NCBI RefSeq assembly: GCF_046156175.1
Contig: NZ_JAYLVL010000001.1
Location: 248,001 to 312,000 of the forward strand
Reading direction: 5' to 3'
DNA: 64,000 nt
Origin: Lacisediminihabitans sp046156175
Lineage (GTDB): Bacteria > Actinomycetota > Actinomycetes > Actinomycetales > Microbacteriaceae
Shown: positions 33,295 to 43,447 of the stretch, piece after piece
Position numbering within the stretch: position 1 is the stretch's first letter
Layout of the letters: each line of letters begins with the position of its first letter
The notes under the pieces: model-generated
Seen by the model: only the letters and a program-made list of their open reading frames with translations
What the model was told of the DNA's origin: nothing
The model's database searches: none
Position numbers and translations under genes: made by a program

Positions 33295-35241
33295 TCAGGA
33301 GCGATCCGAACCGAGCGAGCGTTCTTCGTGAGCGTCGTCGGCGAGCGGACGAGCGACCGGGATCTTGCTGCCGAGAACCTGTTCGACGACATCGCGGGCG
33401 ATCTGCTGCGGTGTCAGGCCGGCCTCTTCGAGAATCTCGGCCCGCGACCCGTGTTCGAGGAATTCGTCGGGTAGGCCGAGTTCGGTGAGAGCGGTGTCGA
33501 CGCCGGCGGCCCGCAGCTCCTGGCGGATGCGCGTGCCGATTCCTCCGACTCGGATGCCGTCCTCGATGGTCACGACGAGTCGATGCTCGGCAGCCAAGGA
33601 GATCACGCTCTTCGGCACGGGTACCACCCACCGTGGATCGACAACGGTTGCGCCGATCCCCTGGTCGGCCAGTCTCTCGGCGACCGCGAGGCCGATCTCC
33701 GCCATCGGGCCCACCGTGACGATCAGCACATCCTTGCGGGACGCTTCACTCAGCACCTCGACACCGTCGGGAAGGCGTCGCGCGGCGGCGATCTCGTTGC
33801 CGACGCTGCCCTTGGAGAACCGCACGACCGTGGGAGCATCGGTCACCGCGACGGCCTCGCCGAGTTCCTCCCGCAGTCTGGTGGCGTCCCGCGGCGCACT
33901 CAGGCGGATGTGCGGCACGACCTGCAGGATCGCCAGGTCCCAGATGCCATGATGACTCGGCCCGTCCGGTCCGGTGACCCCGGCACGATCGAGCACGAAG
34001 GTGACGCCTGCCTTGTGCAGCGCGACATCCATCAGGACCTGGTCGAATGCCCGGTTGATGAACGTCGCATACAACGCCACCACGGGATGCAATCCGCCGA
34101 AGGCGAGCCCCGCGGCCGAGGTGACCGCATGCTGCTCGGCGATTCCCACGTCGAAGACGCGTTGTGGATACTTCGCGGCGAAGGGCTGAAGGCCGGTGGG
34201 TCGCAACATCGCGGCAGTGATTCCGACGATGGTCGGGTTGCTGTCGGCAAGCACCACGAGCTCCTCGGCGAAGACCGAGGTCCAGGACTGCTTGTCCGAG
34301 GCTCCGATCGGCTCGCCGGTCTCCGGGTCGATGTGCCCGACAGCATGGAACTGGTCGGCGGCATCGAGCACGGCGGGCTCGAAACCCTTGCCCTTCTGGG
34401 TGATCGCGTGCACGATCACCGGGGCGCCGTAGTTCTTGGCCTGGGTGAGGGCCTCCTCCATGGCATGGAGGTCGTGGCCATGGATCGGTCCGATGTACTT
34501 GATGTCGAGGTTGGAGTAGAGCGCCTCGTTGTTGGAGAAGCGGCTCAGGAAGCCGTGGGTGCCGCCACGGATGCCCCGGTACAGGGCCCGTCCGGGGCCA
34601 CCGAAGAGATCGAAGAAGCGGCGACTGGAGGCATAGAGGCTGCGGTAGGAGCGCCGGGTGCGCACGTCGTTGAGGAAGCGCGCCATCCCCCCGATGGTCG
34701 GGGCATAGGAGCGCCCGTTGTCGTTGACGACGATCACGAGGTTGCGGGAATTGTCGTCGCTGATGTTGTTGAGGGCTTCCCAGGTCATGCCGCCGGTCAG
34801 TGCGCCGTCGCCGACGATCGCGACGACATGACGATCCTTCTGGCCGGTCATCTGGAAGGCACGGGAGATGCCGTCCGCCCAGCTCAGGGAGCTGGAGGCG
34901 TGCGACGACTCCACGATGTCGTGGACGGATTCTGACCGCTGCGGATACCCGGCGAGTCCCCCACGCTCACGCAGGCGGCTGAAATCCTGTCGACCGGTGA
35001 GAAGTTTGTGCACATAGGACTGGTGCCCGGTGTCGAACACGATCGCATCGTTCGGCGAGTCGAAGACCCGGTGCACCGCCATGGTCAGTTCGACTACACC
35101 GAGGTTGGGGCCGAGATGACCACCGGTCTTCGAGACCTCCTTGACCAGGAACTCCCGGATCTCGGCAGCAAGCGCGACGAGTTGCTCCTGCGAGAGCCGG
35201 TCCAGGTCTCGGGGTCCATGGATACTCTGCAGAAGGCTCAC
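33295..35241 (-). CDS. dxs: 1-deoxy-D-xylulose-5-phosphate synthase
   Basis: Thiamine-diphosphate enzyme joining pyruvate and glyceraldehyde 3-phosphate in the first step of the MEP isoprenoid pathway; 648 residues. Visible are HLGPNLGVVELT, the ThDP-binding VGDGALTGGMTWEALNN, DRAGVTGPDGPSHHG and the C-terminal transketolase domain. The protein ends in a short polar tail. It lies nine bases after the acn stop on the same strand and is probably cotranscribed. Confidence 0.97.
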   Translation of the reverse strand: MSLLQSIHGPRDLDRLSQEQLVALAAEIREFLVKEVSKTGGHLGPNLGVVELTMAVHRVFDSPNDAIVFDTGHQSYVHKLLTGRQDFSRLRERGGLAGYPQRSESVHDIVESSHASSSLSWADGISRAFQMTGQKDRHVVAIVGDGALTGGMTWEALNNISDDNSRNLVIVVNDNGRSYAPTIGGMARFLNDVRTRRSYRSLYASSRRFFDLFGGPGRALYRGIRGGTHGFLSRFSNNEALYSNLDIKYIGPIHGHDLHAMEEALTQAKNYGAPVIVHAITQKGKGFEPAVLDAADQFHAVGHIDPETGEPIGASDKQSWTSVFAEELVVLADSNPTIVGITAAMLRPTGLQPFAAKYPQRVFDVGIAEQHAVTSAAGLAFGGLHPVVALYATFINRAFDQVLMDVALHKAGVTFVLDRAGVTGPDGPSHHGIWDLAILQVVPHIRLSAPRDATRLREELGEAVAVTDAPTVVRFSKGSVGNEIAAARRLPDGVEVLSEASRKDVLIVTVGPMAEIGLAVAERLADQGIGATVVDPRWVVPVPKSVISLAAEHRLVVTIEDGIRVGGIGTRIRQELRAAGVDTALTELGLPDEFLEHGSRAEILEEAGLTPQQIARDVVEQVLGSKIPVARPLADDAHEERSLGSDRS

Positions 35242-35250
35242 GACAGCAGC

Positions 35251-38061
<2,811 letters not shown>

Positions 38062-38152
38062 TGCGCGACTCCCTTGCTGAGCTGTACGAGGTGTGATCTC
38101 TTGACGAGACATCCGCTGTCATCCTGAACCTCGACCGGCGACCATGCCAGCA

Positions 38153-38164
38153 AGGTAAGCCTAA
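38153..38164. promoter_or_regulatory. Iron-box-like site upstream of acn
   Basis: AGGTAAGCCTAA fits the first 12 positions of the DtxR/IdeR core AGGTWAGSCTWACCT; the last three bases do not fit (GTC instead of CCT). It is 92 bases upstream of the acn start. Confidence 0.35.
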
Positions 38165-38186
38165 GTCTCTCCCGGCTCGGACGACA

Positions 38187-38218
38187 GCTAAAGTATCTTG
38201 ACGTCAAGATACTTTAGC
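38187..38218. promoter_or_regulatory. Perfect 32-base palindrome upstream of acn
   Basis: A loop-less palindrome with core TATCTTGACGTCAAGATA and arms running to GCTAAAG/CTTTAGC. It is AT-rich against its surroundings and shaped like a MarR-family operator. In Streptomyces coelicolor the MarR-type TamR binds upstream of the aconitase gene; whether the same family acts here is inference. Confidence 0.75.
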
Positions 38219-38225
38219 ATGCCGA

Positions 38226-38933
38226 TCAGTCGCTGCTCGGTCGGGATGAGCTCGCATAGACAGCGCGCACGAGAAGCCACGTCACCCACAGCATCCCCGC
38301 ATAGAGAGGGATGCCGAGAAGCAGTTTCACGCCGGCGAGCCACTCCGCCTCCTTGGCGAGGTAGAGCGGCACTTCGACGGCAAGCCGGAGGGCGAAGAGA
38401 CCGGCCCACAGCCACGTCGTGAGGTAGAGCACCCGGCGTTTCGCCTTCTGTTCACGCCACTGGGTGGTCTCGTTGGTGAGGAACCCGACGATGACGCCGA
38501 TGAGTGGCCACCGCACGAGGATGCTGAGGAGAAGCACGCTCAGACTCGCGATGTTGATGATGATGCCCGGGATGAAGTTCGCCTCGGCGCGACCCGAGAT
38601 GAGGGCGAGGACGGCCGAGATGGCGATGCCCGCGATGCCAGCGAAGGCCTGGGTGATCGGGGTGCGGGTGACCAGCCTGACCACCACGAAGAGCACGGCA
38701 AGCGCCACCGGAACCAACACCGACAGTGCCACGTTCTTCGTCGCGGCATAGAGCACGAGGAATGCGAGTCCGGGCAGGATCGACTCGACGAGGCCCCGGA
38801 CGCCACCCACCGCTTTCAGCAGCGATCCCGCTGTCGGGACTTCGCCCGGGGCGACCTGGCCGAGACCGGTCTTGCGCATCGCATCCGCGAACGCCTCCCG
38901 AAAGCCCGGTTCGGGCGCCTTTTCGTCGGCCAC
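38226..38933 (-). CDS. DUF3159 membrane protein
   Basis: A 235-residue integral membrane protein with about six hydrophobic helices after a polar N terminus containing GSLLKAVGGVRGLVESILPGLAFL, the DUF3159 signature. Function unknown. GTG 38933 is four bases after the DUF3710 stop, so the two are translationally linked; the pair dut-DUF3710-DUF3159 is conserved in actinobacteria. Confidence 0.9.
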   Translation of the reverse strand: MADEKAPEPGFREAFADAMRKTGLGQVAPGEVPTAGSLLKAVGGVRGLVESILPGLAFLVLYAATKNVALSVLVPVALAVLFVVVRLVTRTPITQAFAGIAGIAISAVLALISGRAEANFIPGIIINIASLSVLLLSILVRWPLIGVIVGFLTNETTQWREQKAKRRVLYLTTWLWAGLFALRLAVEVPLYLAKEAEWLAGVKLLLGIPLYAGMLWVTWLLVRAVYASSSRPSSD

Positions 38934-38937
38934 CCGG

Positions 38938-39606
38938 CTAGACGCCCGGTGTCGACGGCATGTCGTCCGCCGGAGCCGCGGTCTTCGGCATGTGGAGGGG
39001 GATGAGGTCGCGCGGCGGCATCGGCGTCTTACCGCGCACCACGACGACACTGCGGAAGAGCTCCTCGATCTTCGAGGCAGCCTCCTGGTCGACCGCGCCG
39101 TCACCGGCGATCACGCCTCTCAGGAACCAGCGGGGACCGTCGACCCCGATGAATCGTGCCAACCGGGTGGAATCCGGCTGTCCCGGTGTCGTCGCCGGAA
39201 TCTCCGCGAGCAACTCCGGACCGAAGGGTCCGACCGAGAGGCGGGTCGTGCCGCCCTGCTTCGCGATCTGCTCGGCGATCTGGTCGCGGATCTCGTGCCA
39301 GAGACCCGACGTGCGTGGAGCCGCGAAAGGCTGAACCTGCAGGGTGGAACCGGCGTAGTCCAGGCCGACCGCGACCACCCGCTGGCTGCCCTCCTCCACC
39401 TCGAGGCGCAACTGCAGGCCCTCGCGCGGGAGGATCTTCACTCCCCCGAGATCGACGTAGGGGCGAACCGGGTTCGCCTCTGATTCGTCGAGCGGTCCCT
39501 CGGTCTCCCGATCGGCAGGGGCGGACTTCAGCTGCTCGTCCGGAGCACTCGCCTCGGTGACGTCGCTCGGCTGGATCTCGCCGGAGGGCGGATTGGTGTC
39601 GCTCAC
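38938..39606 (-). CDS. DUF3710 family protein
   Basis: A 222-residue soluble protein. The first 45 residues are acidic and probably disordered; the domain starts at PYVDLGGVKILPREGLQLRLE and includes QPFAAPRTSGLWHEIRDQI and DGPRWFLRGVI. Function unknown. Its ATG overlaps the dut stop by four bases. Confidence 0.92.
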   Translation of the reverse strand: MSDTNPPSGEIQPSDVTEASAPDEQLKSAPADRETEGPLDESEANPVRPYVDLGGVKILPREGLQLRLEVEEGSQRVVAVGLDYAGSTLQVQPFAAPRTSGLWHEIRDQIAEQIAKQGGTTRLSVGPFGPELLAEIPATTPGQPDSTRLARFIGVDGPRWFLRGVIAGDGAVDQEAASKIEELFRSVVVVRGKTPMPPRDLIPLHMPKTAAPADDMPSTPGV

Positions 39607-40085
39607 AGGAGCTCTCCTTGTTGGTCGTGATGGGGTGAATCGCTGTCAGACGTCGCATAGCCGGTCGATCCGAACCCGGATTCGCCGCGGTGGCTGCCCG
39701 GGAGGGTTGAGACGGGGATGAATCGCGCCCGGCTCACCGGCATGATCACCAGCTGGGCGATCCGGTCGCCGACCGCGACAGAGTACGGCACCGAGCTGTC
39801 GGTATTCAGAAGGGTGACGCTGATCTCCCCGCGGTAGCCGGCATCCACCGTGCCCGGGCTGTTGACGATCGTTATCCCGTGCCGCGACGCGAGCCCGCTG
39901 CGGGGCACCACGAAGGCGACGTAGCCGTCGGGTAGCGCAATCGAAACGCCGGTTGCGACTGTCGCGCGCTGGCCTGGATCGAGCTGCACGGCTTCCGCTG
40001 CCGTGAGGTCGGCGCCGGCGTCACCAGGATGCGAGTAGCTGGGCACCCGGTCGGCGACGATCAGTACTTCAACGCTTTGAGCCAC
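39603..40085 (-). CDS. dut: dUTP diphosphatase
   Basis: Trimeric dUTPase of 160 residues that removes dUTP and supplies dUMP. Motifs I-V are visible: AGADLTAA, PRSGLASRHG, NSPGTVDAGYRGE, GDRIAQLVI and the C-terminal GSHRGESGFGSTG arm. GTG 40085 (VAQSVEVLIVAD) is preferred over the longer frame from 40130; no clear ribosome-binding site is present, so it may be leaderless. Confidence 0.95.
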   Translation of the reverse strand: MAQSVEVLIVADRVPSYSHPGDAGADLTAAEAVQLDPGQRATVATGVSIALPDGYVAFVVPRSGLASRHGITIVNSPGTVDAGYRGEISVTLLNTDSSVPYSVAVGDRIAQLVIMPVSRARFIPVSTLPGSHRGESGFGSTGYATSDSDSPHHDQQGELL

Positions 40086-40150
40086 GTCACGAGGGTAGTG
40101 CAGAACGCCCACGGGGTTGGAGCACGGCAAAGTCTGATCGAATAGGGGCT

Positions 40151-40630
40151 ATGACGCAGAACCCGCCAGGCGGACCCTCAACCCTCACGAAGCTCTATAG
40201 CGAGCGCATCTGGCCATCGGCCTGGGTATTCGTATCGACGGCTCTGGTCATTCCTGCCAGCCTGCTCGTGTTTCTGCCGATCAACCTCTTCGCCGGGGTG
40301 ATCGTGGCCATCGTGCTGTACGCCACCGTGGTTCTCGTGCTGGTGGCGACATCCCCCCTCATCGAGGTCTTGCCCGGCGAACTCGTGGCCGGTCGCGCGC
40401 GGGTGCCGGTGCACCTCATCGCGGGGGTAACGGCATTCCGGGGCGAGGAAGCGACTCTGCAGCGCGGTCGGTTGCTCGACGCGCGGGCGTGGCTCCTCAT
40501 CCGCGGCTGGGTCGCCCCGGTCGTGAAGATCGACCTCGCCGATGCGAGCGACCCGACCCCATATTGGATCGTGTCCACTCGCACCCCCGATGCCCTGGTC
40601 GCCGCGATCGACACGGCCCGCGCCGTCTAG
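40151..40630 (+). CDS. DUF3093 membrane protein
   Basis: A 159-residue protein with two membrane helices (WVFVSTALVIPASLLVFLP and AGVIVAIVLYATVVLVLVA), followed by a soluble part containing YWIVSTRTPDALVAAI, the DUF3093 C-terminal signature. Function unknown. It is divergent from dut and converges on DUF4193 with 16 bases between stops. Confidence 0.9.
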   Translation: MTQNPPGGPSTLTKLYSERIWPSAWVFVSTALVIPASLLVFLPINLFAGVIVAIVLYATVVLVLVATSPLIEVLPGELVAGRARVPVHLIAGVTAFRGEEATLQRGRLLDARAWLLIRGWVAPVVKIDLADASDPTPYWIVSTRTPDALVAAIDTARAV

Positions 40631-40646
40631 CTCGGCGCGGACAGGA

Positions 40647-40940
40647 TCAGGCCGCGCACTCCTGGCAGATCGGACCGAGCTTCTCTTCGTGGTCGAGCTG
40701 CGAGCGGTGCTTCACGAGGAAGCAGTTGACGCAGGTGAATTCGTCGGCCTGCGGAGGCAGCACAACGACATCGAGGTCGAGGTCTGAGAGGTCTGCACCG
40801 GGCAGCTCGAAACCCCCGGGATTGTCGGCGTCATCGACGTCGACCACACCGGACATCTTGTCCGGGACGCGCTCTTTGAGAGCCTCGATCGACTCGGAGT
40901 CGTCGTCGGTCTTTCGAGGTGCGTCGTAGTCGGTTGCCAT
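40647..40940 (-). CDS. DUF4193 zinc-binding small protein
   Basis: A 97-residue acidic protein beginning MATDYDAPRKTDDD and ending with two CxxC pairs (CVNC and CQEC), probably a zinc ribbon. This is the DUF4193 family, common in actinobacteria. Function unknown. ATG 40940 matches the family start; the frame continues upstream without homology. It is divergent from sepH across a dyad-rich 201-base spacer. Confidence 0.92.
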   Translation of the reverse strand: MATDYDAPRKTDDDSESIEALKERVPDKMSGVVDVDDADNPGGFELPGADLSDLDLDVVVLPPQADEFTCVNCFLVKHRSQLDHEEKLGPICQECAA

Positions 40941-41001
40941 GCCCATCCAGTTCTTGAAAATATCGATTGGTCTCAATCGGCGGCCATAGTTTGCATCATT
41001 A

Positions 41002-41018
41002 GTTTGCGAATAGCAAAC
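41002..41018. promoter_or_regulatory. GTTTGC dyad in the DUF4193-sepH spacer
   Basis: GTTTGC-GAATA-GCAAAC is a perfect dyad with a five-base spacer; a third AGTTTGC copy lies at 40988-40994. Local sequence is AT-rich. It could be an operator for the DUF4193 gene. Confidence 0.45.
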
Positions 41019-41065
41019 CACTGCCAAATGACCGTGAATCCGACTTCTGTGCAACTTGCGGCACG

Positions 41066-41082
41066 CCCGGGATATTCCCGGG
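41066..41082. promoter_or_regulatory. CCCGGGA-TAT-TCCCGGG dyad upstream of sepH
   Basis: Perfect seven-base arms with a three-base centre, 60 bases upstream of the sepH start. It may be an operator or a leader hairpin. Confidence 0.45.
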
Positions 41083-41141
41083 ATTTGGGGATGGGGCGTG
41101 CGACTCTAGAGGCGAAGAAGTGACCGCGAGAGGCGTTCAGC

Positions 41142-42218
41142 ATGCAAGACCTGAGAGTCATCGGAGTGGAGAACGGCGCACTCCTCGTCGCATCCGACGA
41201 AGGTACCAAGTACCGCATCGCCATAGACGAAGTACTGCAGTCCAGACTGCGCCAGGCGATCCCCGACCCGGGATCGGGGCGCAAGCTCGCGCCGCGGGAG
41301 ATCCAGGCCCACATCCGGTCCGGGATGTCGGCGCAGGACGTGGCGGCCATCACCGGCGTCCCGCTCGACTACATCCAGAAATTCGAGGGACCTGTGCTCG
41401 CCGAGCGCGAGTTCGTTGTGAACTCGGCACTCGGCGTGCCCGTGCACACCGCGATGGAGACAGATCCGCTCGGTGGCGGCTCGACCTTCGGCACGGTCAT
41501 CCGCGAACGGCTCTACGACCTCGGCGCTATCGACGAGCGGTGGGCGAGCTGGAAAGAGGTCGGCGGGGGTTGGGTCGTGAAACTCGCCTTCAGCGCGGAG
41601 CAGATCGAGCGGGATGCCCGCTGGCGTTTCGATCCGAAGAAGGCCGCGCTCTCCCCGCTCAACAACGAAGCCATCACGCTCTCCCAGCAGGGGGATGCCT
41701 CCGGTGCTCTGGTTCCCCGCCTGCGTGCCGTCGGGGACGAAGAGCGCCAGCCCGATCAGTCCCGTTTCGACAGCGGTGCGTTCACCAGTGAAGAGCTCTC
41801 TCAGCAGGAGCCCGGGCGCTCGCGCCTCGAGGCAGTGCCCTACGGACGCCTTGACGATGCGCCGGCCGCCGTATCGGATGCCGCGATCAACCGTGCCCCG
41901 GTCGCCGACGAGTCCGAATCGAACCAGACGGCCGACCTCCTCGAGGCCCTGCGCCGCCGCCGTGGCGAACGCGAGTCCGCGGGATTCGGCGATGAGGCGA
42001 TCGCTGCGGACTCGAAGTCCGCTCATCCCTCGACCGGCACGATCCGTCTCGTGGACATACCCCTTGATGTCTTCGGCGACGAGAACGACGACCGGCCGGG
42101 CAACACGGCCCCCCAGCCGAATGTCTTCCAGCCCCGCGCGTCGTCACGCAAGGGAAGGGCTTCCATGCCCAGCTGGGATGAGATCGTCTTCGGGGCGCGC
42201 TCGGACGACGACCTGTAA
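41142..42218 (+). CDS. sepH: Septation protein SepH (DUF3071)
   Basis: Actinobacterial FtsZ-binding cell-division protein, 358 residues. The N-terminal DUF3071 region includes MQDLRVIGVENGALLVAS, a helix-turn-helix-like KLAPREIQAHIRSGMSAQDVA and GVPLDYIQKFEGPVLAERE. The C-terminal half is low-complexity and acidic, as in the family. It is a single gene, with DUF4193 upstream in the usual actinobacterial context. Confidence 0.93.
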   Translation: MQDLRVIGVENGALLVASDEGTKYRIAIDEVLQSRLRQAIPDPGSGRKLAPREIQAHIRSGMSAQDVAAITGVPLDYIQKFEGPVLAEREFVVNSALGVPVHTAMETDPLGGGSTFGTVIRERLYDLGAIDERWASWKEVGGGWVVKLAFSAEQIERDARWRFDPKKAALSPLNNEAITLSQQGDASGALVPRLRAVGDEERQPDQSRFDSGAFTSEELSQQEPGRSRLEAVPYGRLDDAPAAVSDAAINRAPVADESESNQTADLLEALRRRRGERESAGFGDEAIAADSKSAHPSTGTIRLVDIPLDVFGDENDDRPGNTAPQPNVFQPRASSRKGRASMPSWDEIVFGARSDDDL

Positions 42219-42295
42219 CCGTCCTGCAACTCGGTGCCGCGCGAACCCCGGGTCTCGATACGCTCGCCGGCGCTCACCACTCGACCACCGGATGG

Positions 42296-43435
42296 TCAGC
42301 GCGCGAATGCCCCGAAGCGCAGGAGCGGAACGGAGAGCTCGTCAGCCGACCACGACCCGTGCTGTCCCACCATGTTCCGGCCCGTGTTGCCGGTGACCCT
42401 CGAGTCGTAATAGGCGATGCCCTTGCGAGCGGCCACGATGATGTCGCCGATGCGCGGTGCCACCTCGGCATCGACCGCGGCGCCGAACCACCCCGAATCG
42501 ATCGCCTCGGAGCGAGAGACGATCCACGATCGGGGACCCTCGATCTCACGCCAGGCAGCCAGCACCGACGCCCGGAGTGCTTCTGAAGCATCGGGCTCGA
42601 AATGGAGTTGCAGCGCCCGCGGCTCCCCCGCGACGAACCGGACGCCGTCGATCAGGCGCGATTCCGAATCGAACAGTACCTGCGAGCTCGCCGGCACGTC
42701 GAGCACACCGTGATCTGCGGTCAGGAGCATTCCCTCCCCCGCCCGGAGCGTCGGCGCGAACGCGCGCACCTCGCTGTCGAGCTCCTCGAGGGCCGTCGTC
42801 CACTGCGCGGACTGCCAGCCCCAAGCATGACCGGCCTGGTCCAGCTCGGGCACGTACAGGTAGATCAGTCCCCGATCGATCTCGTCGAGAGTACGCCGAG
42901 CCTCCTCGAAACGGTCCGACATCGTCGCGCCGCTTCGGTACTCGGCACCGCGCAGCACCGCCCGCGTGAAGCCGGACGATCGATAGCGCTCTGTGCCGAT
43001 CGCGAAGCTGGGGATGCCGGCATCCCGCGCCTTCTCGAAGAGGGTCGGCACCCGCTGCCAGGTGGCCGGATCCAGCCGGGCATCCCATCCGCTGAGCTGG
43101 TTGACGACGCGGTCGTTCGCCGCGTCGAGCACGCTGTAACCGACGAGCCCGTGGACACCCGCCGCTTCGCCGGTGGTGAGGGTTGCCAACGCCGAAGCGG
43201 TGGTCGACGGGAACCGCGCGCCGATGATGGACCCGGCAGTGAGCAACGGCGCCAGGGTTCGCGCATGCCCGTGCCGTGCAGTGAGCGCGGATGCTCCGAG
43301 CCCGTCGACGAGCAGCACGATCGCCTTCTCCACCGGTGGCAACGTCAAGCGATTCGCCTCATGGGTGATGGCCTGAAGAGAACTTGGCACGACATCGGCA
43401 AGGCTAAACCGGTGCGTTTTGGTGGCCGGTAGCAT
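42296..43435 (-). CDS. Alkaline phosphatase / nucleotide pyrophosphatase family protein
   Basis: A 379-residue member of the type I phosphodiesterase/nucleotide pyrophosphatase superfamily. Metal-binding residues are seen in VLLVDGLGAS (first Asp), FPSTTASALATLTTG (nucleophile Thr/Ser), YVPELDQAGHAWG and LTADHGVLDV. No signal peptide is evident. ATG 43435 has AGGA upstream and leaves only 12 bases to the divergent parC ATG. It follows sepH in convergent orientation, an arrangement common in actinobacteria. Confidence 0.88.
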   Translation of the reverse strand: MLPATKTHRFSLADVVPSSLQAITHEANRLTLPPVEKAIVLLVDGLGASALTARHGHARTLAPLLTAGSIIGARFPSTTASALATLTTGEAAGVHGLVGYSVLDAANDRVVNQLSGWDARLDPATWQRVPTLFEKARDAGIPSFAIGTERYRSSGFTRAVLRGAEYRSGATMSDRFEEARRTLDEIDRGLIYLYVPELDQAGHAWGWQSAQWTTALEELDSEVRAFAPTLRAGEGMLLTADHGVLDVPASSQVLFDSESRLIDGVRFVAGEPRALQLHFEPDASEALRASVLAAWREIEGPRSWIVSRSEAIDSGWFGAAVDAEVAPRIGDIIVAARKGIAYYDSRVTGNTGRNMVGQHGSWSADELSVPLLRFGAFAR

Positions 43436-43447
43436 GGGGGCAATCCT

